Source: Pseudomonadota bacterium (lineage in GTDB: Bacteria > Desulfobacterota > Binatia > Binatales > Binataceae). From it: a stretch of DNA of 64,000 nt. Positions within the stretch are counted from its first letter, which is position 1. The number at the start of each line of letters is the position of its first letter. The translations under genes and the position numbers were made by a program. Under the pieces are notes generated by a model. That model did not search any database. It worked only from the letters and a program-made list of their open reading frames with translations, and had not been told where the DNA came from. Positions 1 through 7,473 of the stretch are shown in pieces. The stretch lies in assembly GCA_021325025.1 (NCBI GenBank), contig JAJPHZ010000018.1, forward strand, positions 1 to 64,000. The letters are read 5' to 3'.

Positions 1-756
1 CGATGGGAGGGCAACCACTATCAGTTCCGGGTGGTCAATCCGTGGGTCATCCCGATGCAAAAGCCGCATCCGCGCATCTGGGTGCCCGGCGTGTCCAGCC
101 GCGAGACTATCGTGTGGTGCGCCCAGCACGGTTATCCCTATATCGCGCTCAACCTGCCGATCGCAGCAGGTAAGGAAGTGTGGCGGCTGTATGACGAGAC
201 CGCGGAAAAGAGCGGCTACCAGGCCGGTCCCGAGTATCGCGGCTATCTGCTGCGGGTGCGCGTCGACGAGACCGAGGAGAAGGCGCTGCGCAACGCGCGC
301 GAGTTCATGTGGATGCAGGGCGAATTCACCGGCTTGACCCATCCGGTGTGGGCGGCGCCGTCGGGGTATCTGGGCGAATGGGCGCGCCGGCCGATGGCCG
401 AGCTGCGCGCGGGTTATCGCACCAAGGCCAAGCATGAGCGCGTGACCCTGGAGGATCAGCTCAAGAACCTCACGCTAATCGCGGGCACGCCCAAGCAGGT
501 CATCGAGAAGCTGCGCATCTACCTGGAGGAAACCCGTCCGTCGATCGTAGCGCTGTGGGGCAACGACGGCCGCATCAGCCATGAGGATTCGATGAGCTAC
601 ATCCGCCTGATGGGCCAGGAGGTGCTGCCCGCGCTGCGCGAGATGGGCAAGGAGCTGGGGCTCAACAGCCCGTTTGAACTCAACACGCCGGTCAGCCGCC
701 AGTACGCCAACGTCAAACCGGAAACCCCAACCCAGGAGATGCGCTGGGCCTCGTGA
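1..756 (+). CDS. LLM-class flavin-dependent oxidoreductase, C-terminal part (5' end outside window)
   Basis: The frame is open from base 1, so the gene starts upstream and only about 251 C-terminal residues are visible. The visible part has the features of a bacterial luciferase-like (LLM) monooxygenase: a conserved RIWVPG strand, later segments of the TIM barrel, and the C-terminal helix with LIAGTPKQVIEKL, which is typical where these enzymes check the flavin/substrate pocket. Family members use reduced flavin and oxygen to oxidise small organic substrates in the cytoplasm; the substrate cannot be told from this piece. A GTG at 31 is in frame but the family resemblance continues before it, so it is not the start. 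A terminator follows at 821-855. Confidence 0.8.
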   Translation, partial: RWEGNHYQFRVVNPWVIPMQKPHPRIWVPGVSSRETIVWCAQHGYPYIALNLPIAAGKEVWRLYDETAEKSGYQAGPEYRGYLLRVRVDETEEKALRNAREFMWMQGEFTGLTHPVWAAPSGYLGEWARRPMAELRAGYRTKAKHERVTLEDQLKNLTLIAGTPKQVIEKLRIYLEETRPSIVALWGNDGRISHEDSMSYIRLMGQEVLPALREMGKELGLNSPFELNTPVSRQYANVKPETPTQEMRWAS

Positions 757-820
757 TGTTGCGTTGTTGACGGTCGCTGGGGCGGCTCCTGAAAATCGGA
801 GCGTCCGCGCAATCAGGTGA

Positions 821-855
821 AAAGCCCGCTTGCCCGACGATGGTGAGCGGGCTTT
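821..855. terminator. Rho-independent terminator, probably bidirectional
   Basis: A perfect 10-bp inverted repeat (AAAGCCCGCT at 821-830, AGCGGGCTTT at 846-855) encloses a 15-base loop and runs into a T tract (853-859) on the + strand. The minus strand also ends in a short T run. It lies between the convergent LLM gene and the rlpA-like gene, so it can serve both. Confidence 0.85.
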
Positions 856-904
856 TTTTAGCGCTAATGCCGTGGCTGTTGGCGCGCAGGTGTTGCGGGG
901 CGGA

Positions 905-1549
905 TCAAAAACCGGGCAACGCAGACAGGATCCAGTGCCCGATCGGGTTGCTGACAATCCTCCTGTGCGGCCGTCGCCGCCGCCCCGCGATGCGCGTTGA
1001 ATGCGGCCAGATGCTGCGCCAGCGAGGGCGGGGACGTACGGGCGCCGTGTAGGAGACACGTGAAACCGCGGTCGGCGGCGGCTGGGATCGGGTGGTATCG
1101 ACACGCGCGATTTGCACGCGCCCCACGCCCCTGTGGGTCAGGCCGATGTGCTGTGCGGCGGCATGCGACAGATCGAGGCTGCGTCCTCTGACGTAGGGAC
1201 CCCGATCATTGATTCGCACCACCACCGTCCGTCCGTTGGACATATTGGTTACCCTGACGCGCGAGCCCATCGGCAGGGAACGCGAAGCCGCGGTCAGTTG
1301 ATTGGGGTCAAACACCTCACCGTTGGATGTGCGCCGCCCGCTGAACTCGTTTCCATACCATGACGCAGTCACCACCTGGGTCCCGCCAGGGGCGGCGCTA
1401 AGCGGCGTGGTGCGAGGTATCGACGGCGACGGAGCAACGATCGTGGAGCATCCCGCCACTGTCAGGCTGGCAGCTATCATCCCCCCAACCATCCACATAA
1501 CAGGCGCAGCGCGCCGGGCCGGCGCGCTGATCGCCAATCCCTGCTCCAT
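905..1549 (-). CDS. RlpA-like septal ring lipoprotein (double-psi beta-barrel)
   Basis: 214 residues. An N-terminal hydrophobic stretch ends in the lipobox VAGC (Cys about residue 34), so the protein is probably a lipoprotein. Residues about 60-150 form an RlpA/DPBB domain, with the family signature ASWYGNEFSGRRTSNGE, the INDRGPYV motif carrying the catalytic-type Asp, and the RSLDLS motif. Family members are outer-membrane lipoproteins that bind or cleave denuded peptidoglycan at the septum. The C-terminal 60 residues are basic and low complexity; no SPOR domain is seen. It faces the LLM gene across the terminator at 821-855. Confidence 0.85.
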   Translation of the reverse strand: MEQGLAISAPARRAAPVMWMVGGMIAASLTVAGCSTIVAPSPSIPRTTPLSAAPGGTQVVTASWYGNEFSGRRTSNGEVFDPNQLTAASRSLPMGSRVRVTNMSNGRTVVVRINDRGPYVRGRSLDLSHAAAQHIGLTHRGVGRVQIARVDTTRSQPPPTAVSRVSYTAPVRPRPRWRSIWPHSTRIAGRRRRPHRRIVSNPIGHWILSALPGF

Positions 1550-1648
1550 TCGGCTCAGATGCCTTCCTTCTCCAAACCTATACGGAGCCGCAGCGGCACG
1601 GCAACGCTTTGGATCGCGGCTATGGCCGCATGCCCGATGCGAGCAGGA

Positions 1649-2320
1649 TCACGGACGTCGCGCAGTTGCGACCGACAGATCGCACCAGACCCTTACCCCA
1701 GGAATGTCCAGCGCGTTCTTGTGCGCTCGGGCCAGATGGCCGAGCGCGGTCAGATTGGGCTCGAGCAGGTTGACCAGATCGTTTCGCTCCGCGATTGCCT
1801 TTACGAAGACGATCTTGTCAACCACCTCAGCGTGCCAGGCTTCGCGAAAGCGCACGCCCTCGATTTGCCCGGCACTCCGCGAAGCGGCGGCCTCCTCACT
1901 TACGCAGGCAGGCGGGGCCACCGGCTGCCGTTCTGTCGGGCCTTCGCCGTGGCGTTGCGCCGCCCGCCAGGCCGCGAGCTTGGCGTTGATTACGCGTCGC
2001 GCCTCGCGGTAAGGCGCCAGCGCTTGGTTCTCTTGCCTGCAGATGGCGACATGAGCCCGGAAGGCCGCCTGCTTGGCCGGCGCGAACCATTGGATCACCT
2101 TGTCCTGCTGCGCGTCGATCTCCAGACGCCAGCGTGCGGCAAGTTCGGCCGCAGCAACGTCGGCCACCTCCAGAGCGCTGATCTTTGCCCCAAGGCTTCG
2201 TGCTGCTGCCGCGAACTCTCTGGATGGGAGAGTCCGCCGCGCAGCCGGACGCGCGGGACCGGCCTTGCCGCCCAACGGCTTGGTCGCCGGCTTGATCGAG
2301 CCGGTTCGCGAATTCCTCAC
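1649..2320 (-). CDS. Phage-type hypothetical protein
   Basis: 223 residues, starting at a GTG. An Ala/Lys-rich helical middle (about residues 55-110, around DKVIQWFAPAKQAAFRAH and REARRVINAKLAAWR) is followed by a C-terminal module around residues 150-215 with the pattern FREAWHAEVVDKI...LLEPNLTALGHLARAHK...IPGVRVW. I recall this architecture from small phage or prophage proteins of unknown function that sit near recombination genes. It is transcribed away from the AT-rich control region, divergently from the HTH gene at 2956, as in prophage control regions. The opposite-strand frame 1559-2752 is longer but has no recognisable features and was taken as a shadow. Confidence 0.55.
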   Translation of the reverse strand: MRNSRTGSIKPATKPLGGKAGPARPAARRTLPSREFAAAARSLGAKISALEVADVAAAELAARWRLEIDAQQDKVIQWFAPAKQAAFRAHVAICRQENQALAPYREARRVINAKLAAWRAAQRHGEGPTERQPVAPPACVSEEAAASRSAGQIEGVRFREAWHAEVVDKIVFVKAIAERNDLVNLLEPNLTALGHLARAHKNALDIPGVRVWCDLSVATARRP

Positions 2321-2738
2321 CTCACCCTACCTTTGGTTCCTGTATCGACCTCGTTTGGCCGACTGGGCCCGAACGGCAACCCGAAACAGGTTACAGGGCA
2401 CGGGCCATCGACAATGACGGCGCGGGCGGCGGATGATTATACCAACCAGCGTGCAGCGCTTTCGGCGCCATACCCGCGCACGCGCGCCTGGGGCCTGGCC
2501 GAGAGATGCTTTCAGGCCCGCGCGCCGGCGGGGCAGGGGGCGCTGGAGAACCCAATCCCAAGCCCTACCAACCACCTCTTCCCCCCGCTCCCGCCGCGCT
2601 CTCCACCTGCGGGGCACAGCGGTGTCTTCGCTCCGTTACTTCACTGCTTTCCGCTTTCCCCTACCGCCCGTTGCATTCTGTATAGGGTTTCGGATGCGCC
2701 CCCGTTGCTTCCCTCCATATTAGATGGTCCCTTGAATC

Positions 2739-2760
2739 TCTGTCAAATCTGATTGACGGA
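2739..2760. promoter_or_regulatory. Operator-like inverted repeat, copy 1
   Basis: TCTGTCAA and TTGACGGA form an 8-bp inverted repeat with one mismatch around a 6-base spacer. The left half with its spacer (TCTGTCAAATCTGA) recurs at 2893-2906 with one change (TCTGTCAAATTTGA). Both copies lie upstream of the HTH gene at 2956, which suggests regulator binding sites; the binding protein is not known. Confidence 0.4.
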
Positions 2761-2922
2761 TTTTCTAACCCATTAGTAAGTTAAGTTGCCAAACCGATCG
2801 TAAAATGAGCGATAAAATATGGAAGATCTTGATGTCCGAGACTTGATTGCGGCCGGATTTTTTGCTTATGCTTTGAAAGCTGTTGCCATCAGTCTGTCAA
2901 ATTTGAAAGCATTTGTCTTGAC

Positions 2923-2933
2923 CTTGACTCAAG
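2923..2933. promoter_or_regulatory. 11-bp palindrome CTTGACTCAAG, possible operator
   Basis: A perfect palindrome (CTTGA-C-TCAAG) 22 bases before the ATG of the HTH gene at 2956. Its core TTGACTCAAG recurs at 3403-3412, upstream of the second HTH gene at 3478. It lies inside the spacer of a possible weak promoter, TTGACC at 2918 and TAAAGT at 2942, so a bound protein would block transcription. Confidence 0.4.
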
Positions 2934-2955
2934 CTAGGGCTTAAAGTTGAAAACA

Positions 2956-3276
2956 ATGAAGACCGCTCTTGAAAGGCCGTCTCGCGTTCCCATGAATTCA
3001 GTCTCAGTGTCAAAACACCGTAAACCGGCTGTCACCCTGCACAAACGTCAACCGCTCCAGGCCCCCGAACTGACCAACATTGTTAAGACCGCGATCCGTA
3101 TCGTCGCCGGTTCTGAACCTGGCGAGGTGCCGCGCGCGGCGCGAATTATTGGCGTCAGCGAGCCGACGCTTTACCGATGGCGTCGGGCCGGAAACCTGCT
3201 CGAGGCGCGCGGCGCCGAAGTGCTGCGTGTGCACGAACTGACCGGTCTGCCGGTCGAACTGCTGCTCAGAGGTTGA
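2956..3276 (+). CDS. Small helix-turn-helix protein (YdaS/Cro-like)
   Basis: 106 residues from ATG 2956 (a TTG at 2947 and an ATG at 2992 are alternatives). A basic N-terminal tail precedes a helix-turn-helix at about residues 60-106, with the pattern AARIIGVSEPTLYRWRRAG followed by LEARGAEVLRVHELTGLPVELL. This is the arrangement of YdaS/Cro-like phage DNA-binding proteins. It probably binds operators in the AT-rich region upstream and controls the excisionase/integrase genes downstream; that role is inferred from position. Confidence 0.6.
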   Translation: MKTALERPSRVPMNSVSVSKHRKPAVTLHKRQPLQAPELTNIVKTAIRIVAGSEPGEVPRAARIIGVSEPTLYRWRRAGNLLEARGAEVLRVHELTGLPVELLLRG

Positions 3277-3402
3277 CGTGCTGAGGGGCAACGCACCAGG
3301 GCATGGCGCTTGCGTGATGGCGTTTCACCAGGGATGCCGCCCAGGGCCAGGCACGCCGATGGAGCCCGATGATGACAAGTTGTAGCACGGCCTGAGAGCC
3401 GA

Positions 3403-3412
3403 TTGACTCAAG
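3403..3412. promoter_or_regulatory. Second copy of TTGACTCAAG
   Basis: Identical to 10 of the 11 bases of the palindrome at 2923-2933. It lies 66 bases upstream of the excisionase-like gene, consistent with one regulator acting on both genes. Confidence 0.35.
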
Positions 3413-3477
3413 GCCCCCGCGCGCCGTGGCCACGGCTTTCGAGCGGGCCGCGCACGGGGGTCTCGGGGGGAGCGAAC

Positions 3478-3684
3478 ATGGACGCTGATATCATCACCGT
3501 CAAAGAAGCCGCCGCACGTCTGCACGTTGCGGTCAACACCATCTACAACTGGATCACCGACGGCCGCCTGACCTACCAGGACGGGCTGTTCCGGGTGCGC
3601 CGGCGTACCCTCTTTCATTGGCCGACGCTGAAGGCGCGCGCGCTCAGCGGCAGCTTGGATCCCAACAATGGCCACCAGCGTTAG
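3478..3684 (+). CDS. Excisionase-type helix-turn-helix protein
   Basis: 68 residues from ATG 3478, which follows a purine-rich ribosome-binding stretch (CGGGGGGAGCGAAC). The N-terminal half is a MerR/excisionase winged helix: TVKEAAARLHVAVNTIYNWI, then a basic wing (RVRRRTLF). Directionality factors of tyrosine recombinases commonly have this size and sit just before the integrase gene, as here (31-base gap). A role as excisionase is inferred from fold and position; a transcription factor role is the alternative. Confidence 0.65.
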   Translation: MDADIITVKEAAARLHVAVNTIYNWITDGRLTYQDGLFRVRRRTLFHWPTLKARALSGSLDPNNGHQR

Positions 3685-3714
3685 CGTGCCTGCGGCCTGC
3701 AAGGGGTGGAAGCC

Positions 3715-4845
3715 ATGGCCGGGGTACACGCGCAAAACGGACGCCTGGTACTGAGCTTCCAGCTCCCTCACAACGGGACCAAGTTGAGGTGCCGTGAGTT
3801 TCTGGGACTTGCCGACACCCGCGAAAATCGCCGCTTGGCCGCACGTGTCGCGGCCCAGGTCGAGCGCGACTTGGCGGCCGGCACCTTCGAATACGGCTCA
3901 CGCTTCCCGGCCAGCCGCATGCCCAGGCGCCTGGGGCTGCAGTCGGCCCGCACTCCCGTGCCGTCCGTAGCCGAGTATGCGCACCAATGGCTGCAGGCCC
4001 ATCGTGCCCATCTGACGGCGGGCACCTTTTACGACTATGGCTTGCTGGTCAAAAAACAAATTGCCGGTGCGGCGCTGGGTGCGGTAGCTGTGGACCAGGT
4101 CAAACGGCGCGACCTCGAGCGATGGATCATCGAGCTTCAGGAAAAGGGCTGCGGCCCGCGGCGCGTCAACATGGCTTTGGCACGCATTAGAACCATCTTC
4201 CGGATGGCCGAAGATGAGGGTTTGATCGTCGACAACCCCGCCCGTTTCGTACGCAGCTTGCGCGAACCGCGGGCCGCGATCGATCCATTCACCGCGCGCG
4301 AAACCCAGGCCCTGCTGCGGGCCGCCGCGCCGGGCGTCGAACGGGCCTTCGTTGCCACGCTGCTGCTGGCCGGCTTACGTCCCAGTGAGGCGCTGGGTTT
4401 GCAGTGGCGCGACGTCGACTTGCGCCGCAACCTGATCAGCGTACGCCGCGGCCGCACGCGATGGGGCGCGGGCATGACCAAGACGCAGGCCTCCGAGCGC
4501 GAGGTTGATGTGGTCGCCCATCTGGCGGCGGAACTGGCTGCGCTTGGCGCCACGCATCGCGCCGGCGATTATGTCTTTACCGGTCCGCGCGGAGCGGGAC
4601 TGGATTGGAACAACTTTCGTCAGCGCAATTGGCGCCGCCTGCTGCAAAACGCCGGGGTGCGGATGCGTCCACCTTACCAGTGTCGCCACACCTACGCGGC
4701 AACCTTGTTGGCCGAGGGCGCCAACCCTCATTACGTGGCGCATCAGATGGGTCACACCACGCTCGCGATGGTGATCCGCCACTATGCACGCTGGGCGCAT
4801 AAACCCCCGCGGGATGCACACCAATTGCACGCCGCCGGTCTCTGA
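3715..4845 (+). CDS. int: Tyrosine recombinase / phage-type integrase
   Basis: 376 residues from ATG 3715, which has AAGGGG eight bases upstream; a GTG at 3706 is the alternative. An AP2-like/arm-binding N-terminus is followed by a SAM-like core-binding domain (about residues 80-165) and the catalytic domain (about 180-370). Catalytic residues visible: Arg222 in LAGLRPSEAL, Arg324-His325 in QCRHTYAATLL, the GH pair in QMGHTT, and the nucleophile Tyr357 in IRHYARW. The first His of the usual H-x-x-R box is Tyr here (Y-Q-C-R). The gene points straight at the tRNA-Gly fragment at 5030-5078, its likely recombination core. Confidence 0.9.
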   Translation: MAGVHAQNGRLVLSFQLPHNGTKLRCREFLGLADTRENRRLAARVAAQVERDLAAGTFEYGSRFPASRMPRRLGLQSARTPVPSVAEYAHQWLQAHRAHLTAGTFYDYGLLVKKQIAGAALGAVAVDQVKRRDLERWIIELQEKGCGPRRVNMALARIRTIFRMAEDEGLIVDNPARFVRSLREPRAAIDPFTARETQALLRAAAPGVERAFVATLLLAGLRPSEALGLQWRDVDLRRNLISVRRGRTRWGAGMTKTQASEREVDVVAHLAAELAALGATHRAGDYVFTGPRGAGLDWNNFRQRNWRRLLQNAGVRMRPPYQCRHTYAATLLAEGANPHYVAHQMGHTTLAMVIRHYARWAHKPPRDAHQLHAAGL

Positions 4846-4880
4846 GAACTCGCCCGCAGGATTCCTACACGTGCTGGCAG

Positions 4881-4935
4881 AATTGTGGCAAAGCGAAATG
4901 GCAAAATTGTGGCGCATCAACAATTTGCGTTGCCA
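4881..4935. repeat. Short repeats between int and the tRNA fragment (possible arm sites)
   Basis: AATTGTGGC occurs at 4881-4889 and again at 4905-4913; TGGCAAA occurs at 4886-4892 and 4899-4905; its inverse TTGCCA lies at 4930-4935. Clusters of short direct and inverted repeats beside an integrase gene often are arm-type binding sites for the integrase or excisionase. That function is inferred only. Confidence 0.4.
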
Positions 4936-5029
4936 AGCCTCGATGAGCCGCGCCCCCGATTATCGCCCCTTTCTCCCGAGCCATCCGCCCGCATCGCACA
5001 AGCCGTGATCCCACCCTCCCAGCCCGCAG

Positions 5030-5078
5030 CCAGCTTCCCAAGCTGGACGTCACGGGTTCGACCCCCGTCGCCCGCTCC
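5030..5078 (+). other. 3' fragment of tRNA-Gly(CCC): putative attachment site
   Basis: The anticodon stem-loop CCAGC-TTCCCAA-GCTGG (anticodon CCC), a 5-base variable loop, the T arm ACGGG-TTCGACC-CCCGT and the 3' acceptor strand CGCCCGC with T and CC follow each other exactly as in tRNA-Gly(CCC). The required 5' acceptor strand (GCGGGCG) and D arm are absent upstream, so this is only the 3' portion. That is what remains on the integrase side when an element inserts into a tRNA gene and carries a copy of its 3' end. It is not a functional tRNA. Confidence 0.75.
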
Positions 5079-5255
5079 CCCCGGGCGGTGGTGAGATGGC
5101 TGAAGAGGGTTGGCGCGTCGCTGATTTGCGGCTGTGGCGCGCGGCGCGCGCCGGCGTGGCTGTGGATTTGACTTTGGCCAGGGGCCTGGCGTAAAGGCTC
5201 GCAACAGACAATGTCAGGCATTGCGTCTGACGTCTTGCGTGCGACGGAGGTCGAA

Positions 5256-5777
5256 ATGGGCGGCGTACTTGACGGGCTGGCGCCTTATTTCTATCAGGTG
5301 GGCTATGTCGTCCCCGATATGGCCGCGGCTCAGGCATGGTACAAGCGGGTCTTTGGCGTCAAGCATTTCGGCACGCTGGAGGCCGAGATGGGTGGAAGTG
5401 CGGAGAGCCGATTTTTTTACCGCGGACAGCCGGCGCGCGCCTCGATCACGATGGCGCTGGGCGACCTCAACGGAACCGAGATTGAATTGATTCAGCCGCG
5501 CAGTGAGGGCAGCCTGTGGGCCGAACATCTGAAAACCGCCGGCCCGGGACTGCATCACATCTGCTTCATGGTGCCGGAGTTCGAACCTGCACTGAAGCTG
5601 TTTGGGGCCAACGGCTTCGAACCCGTTATCCAGGGCTGCAATCAAGCCGGCGGGTTTCATGTGGAGTTTGCCTACTTTGACTGCCGCGCGCAGGGCGCCT
5701 CGTACGTGGAGCTGATCTGGGCCAACGAGGTGGGACGCGCCTTTATGCGCGAGCTGCGGCTGGGCAAGCAGCCGTAG
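5256..5777 (+). CDS. VOC-superfamily (glyoxalase/dioxygenase-fold) protein
   Basis: 173 residues from ATG 5256, chosen because GGAGG lies five bases upstream; an ATG at 5211 would add 15 residues without a good ribosome-binding site. The protein has two beta-alpha-beta-beta-beta modules: FYQVGYVVPDMAAAQAWY at the start of the first, then GLHHICFMVPEF in the second, with metal-ligand-type His and Glu residues (LHHI, YVELI). It resembles methylmalonyl-CoA epimerase/glyoxalase-like VOC proteins; the substrate is unknown. It stands alone just past the attachment site. Confidence 0.75.
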   Translation: MGGVLDGLAPYFYQVGYVVPDMAAAQAWYKRVFGVKHFGTLEAEMGGSAESRFFYRGQPARASITMALGDLNGTEIELIQPRSEGSLWAEHLKTAGPGLHHICFMVPEFEPALKLFGANGFEPVIQGCNQAGGFHVEFAYFDCRAQGASYVELIWANEVGRAFMRELRLGKQP

Positions 5778-5796
5778 GCAGCGGCTGCGGGGCGAT

Positions 5797-5825
5797 TTGG
5801 GCGCCGCCTGGCGCTATGGAATAAT
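5797..5825 (+). promoter_or_regulatory. Sigma-70-like promoter of the thiolase/DUF35 genes
   Basis: TTGGGC (5797-5802), a 17-base spacer and AATAAT (5820-5825). The start would be near 5832, giving a leader of about 23 bases that contains GGAGG before ATG 5855. Confidence 0.45.
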
Positions 5826-5854
5826 CGCTGCCAGTGTTGAAATTGGAGGTTGGT

Positions 5855-7027
5855 ATGGCCGGTTCGCTCAAGGATCAGTCCTGCATCGTCGGAATCGGGG
5901 AGAGCAAATATAGCCGCGGGACTCCCTACAGCGACCTGGAGTTGGGTCTGCAGGCCTCGATGGCGGCGATCGATGACGCCGGGCTTAAACCGCGCGACAT
6001 CGACGCGATTGTCATCCCGGGCGGCTTCGGCACGACCGCGGGCGATTACGCGGCCTGCTTCGGAATCGAAGATTTACGCTTTACCGCTTCGCTGGAGGAG
6101 ATGGGCGGAGCGATGACGGTCAGCGCGGTGGAGACGGCCGCGATGGCGCTGGTGGCGGGGGTGGCCAACTACGTGCTGATCCCGTTTGTGGCGCGCTGGT
6201 ACTCGGGGATGAAGGCGCGCGAGGGCACCGCCAATGAAGCGAGCCGGATTCCGGCCGCGATGGCGGTGCGCGACTTCTATATGCCCTACGGGATGGGCGC
6301 GCCGCCCCAGTATTATTCGTGGATGTGCCAGCGCCACATGCTGGAGTTCGGCACCACCCACGAGCATCTGGGCACCATCGCGGTGACCATGCGCCGCCAT
6401 GCCCAGCTCCATCCCAACGCCGTCATGCGCGACCGCCCGATGACGCTTGACGATTACATGAATTCGCGCTGGGTCACCTACCCCTACCATCTGTTGGATT
6501 GCTGCCTGGAAACCGACGGTGCCGCCGCGGTGGTGGTGACGACGCCGGAGCGCGCGTGCGACCTCAGGCAGCGGCCGGTTTACGTGGCCGGAATCGCCAG
6601 CGGCCATCCGTATCCCGCCCATGAGATTCCCAACCGCAGGGACATGTTCACCATCGGGCTGACCCATGCCGCGCCGCGCGCTTTCGCGATGGCCGGCGCG
6701 ACGCCGCACGACCTTGACTTTGCGGAAATCTACGACTGCTTCACCTTTCAGACTCTGCAACAGATCGAAGAGATGGGGTTGTGCAAACGGGGCGAGGGCG
6801 GTCCGTTCGTGATGGGCGGGCGGATCGAGCTCGGCGGCGAGATGCCGATCAACACCCACGGCGGGCTTTTGTCGCAGGCGCACGTTTGCGCGATGAACCA
6901 TATCGTGGAAGCGGTCTGCCAGCTGCGCCATCAGGCCGACCTCCGTCAGGTCAAGGACGCGGAGCTGGGGGCGGTGTGCGCCTGGGGCGGCCATGGCCAC
7001 GGTTCGATTGCGGTGCTAAGGAGATAG
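5855..7027 (+). CDS. Thiolase-fold protein, Ltp2/lipid-transfer type
   Basis: 390 residues from ATG 5855 (GGAGG five bases upstream). It is a non-decarboxylating thiolase/lipid-transfer family protein: GIGESKYSRG at the N-terminus, then the C-terminal motifs EIYDCFTFQTLQQIEEMG, CKRGEGGPFV and NTHGGLLSQAHVCAMNH. The EIYDCFT region matches my memory of Ltp2-type steroid side-chain aldolases, and no clear thiolase Cys box is seen in the N-terminal half. It is followed three bases later by a DUF35 gene, the usual partner of such proteins. The pair may cleave a beta-hydroxyacyl-CoA by retro-aldol reaction or act as a true thiolase; substrate unknown. Confidence 0.8.
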   Translation: MAGSLKDQSCIVGIGESKYSRGTPYSDLELGLQASMAAIDDAGLKPRDIDAIVIPGGFGTTAGDYAACFGIEDLRFTASLEEMGGAMTVSAVETAAMALVAGVANYVLIPFVARWYSGMKAREGTANEASRIPAAMAVRDFYMPYGMGAPPQYYSWMCQRHMLEFGTTHEHLGTIAVTMRRHAQLHPNAVMRDRPMTLDDYMNSRWVTYPYHLLDCCLETDGAAAVVVTTPERACDLRQRPVYVAGIASGHPYPAHEIPNRRDMFTIGLTHAAPRAFAMAGATPHDLDFAEIYDCFTFQTLQQIEEMGLCKRGEGGPFVMGGRIELGGEMPINTHGGLLSQAHVCAMNHIVEAVCQLRHQADLRQVKDAELGAVCAWGGHGHGSIAVLRR

Positions 7028-7030
7028 GCG

Positions 7031-7456
7031 ATGGCCGGGCACAGCGCCGATTATGGCAAGCCGCTGCCGCTGATGCGGGGTTACACCAAGGAGTTTTACG
7101 ATTTTTGCCGCAATCGTGAACTGCGGTTTCAGCGCTGTACCAGATGCGGTGCGTGGCGCCATACGCCGCGTCCGATGTGCGGCGACTGCCAATCGCTGGA
7201 ATGGAAATGGGAAAAGGTAGCCGGCAGGGGTAAGGTGTACACGTGGACCGTGACCTTCCAGCCGCTCTACCCGCAGTTCAAACAAGACGTTCCTTACGCG
7301 GGTGTGATCGTGGAACTGGAGGAGGGGCCCAGGATGGTGAGCTGGGTTACCGGCATCGATCCGATGCAACTGAAGGCCGACATGCCGGTGGAGGTGTGGT
7401 TTGACGACGTCACGCCGGAGGTAACAATCCCGAAGTTCAGGCCGCTCAAGTTCTAG
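7031..7456 (+). CDS. Zn-ribbon/OB-fold DUF35 protein, thiolase partner
   Basis: 141 residues, ATG 7031 preceded by AAGGAGATA. A rubredoxin-like zinc ribbon at about residues 34-54 (CTRC...CGDC) is followed by an OB fold (GRGKVYTWTVTFQPLYP onward). DUF35 proteins bind acyl-CoA and form complexes with thiolase-like enzymes, as in ChsH2-Ltp2. Translational proximity to the upstream thiolase supports a complex. Confidence 0.85.
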   Translation: MAGHSADYGKPLPLMRGYTKEFYDFCRNRELRFQRCTRCGAWRHTPRPMCGDCQSLEWKWEKVAGRGKVYTWTVTFQPLYPQFKQDVPYAGVIVELEEGPRMVSWVTGIDPMQLKADMPVEVWFDDVTPEVTIPKFRPLKF

Positions 7457-7473
7457 GCCATACTGTAAGATCG

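Larger units (their letters stand above)
2321..2955. other. Non-coding control region, partly AT-rich
   Basis: No convincing gene. The left part (2321-2700) has ordinary GC content. From about 2735 to 2955 the sequence becomes clearly AT-rich, unlike the rest of the window, as expected for foreign DNA or a divergent promoter region. It carries the repeats described at 2739-2760, 2893-2906 and 2923-2933. Confidence 0.5.
1649..5078. mobile_element. Integrative element module (phage/ICE remnant or element end)
   Basis: This stretch groups a phage-type protein (minus, 1649-2320), an AT-rich control region, a YdaS-like HTH protein, a small excisionase-like HTH protein, a tyrosine recombinase and, 184 bases past the recombinase stop, the 3' part of a tRNA-Gly(CCC) gene. 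The order excisionase-integrase-tRNA 3' core is that of elements that integrate into tRNA genes. No replication, packaging or conjugation genes are present. The left boundary is not visible: no second copy of the core is found in 1-5029, so the limits given are those of the recognisable genes. Confidence 0.65.

Noticed and set aside
1559..2752. 397-residue plus-strand frame over the phage-type gene
   Set aside because: No recognisable pattern, low-complexity Pro/Arg/Ser end, and the minus-strand protein resembles known phage proteins.
5000..5078. A complete tRNA-Gly gene
   Set aside because: Anticodon arm, T arm and 3' acceptor strand are present, but no 5' acceptor strand or D arm can be found upstream.
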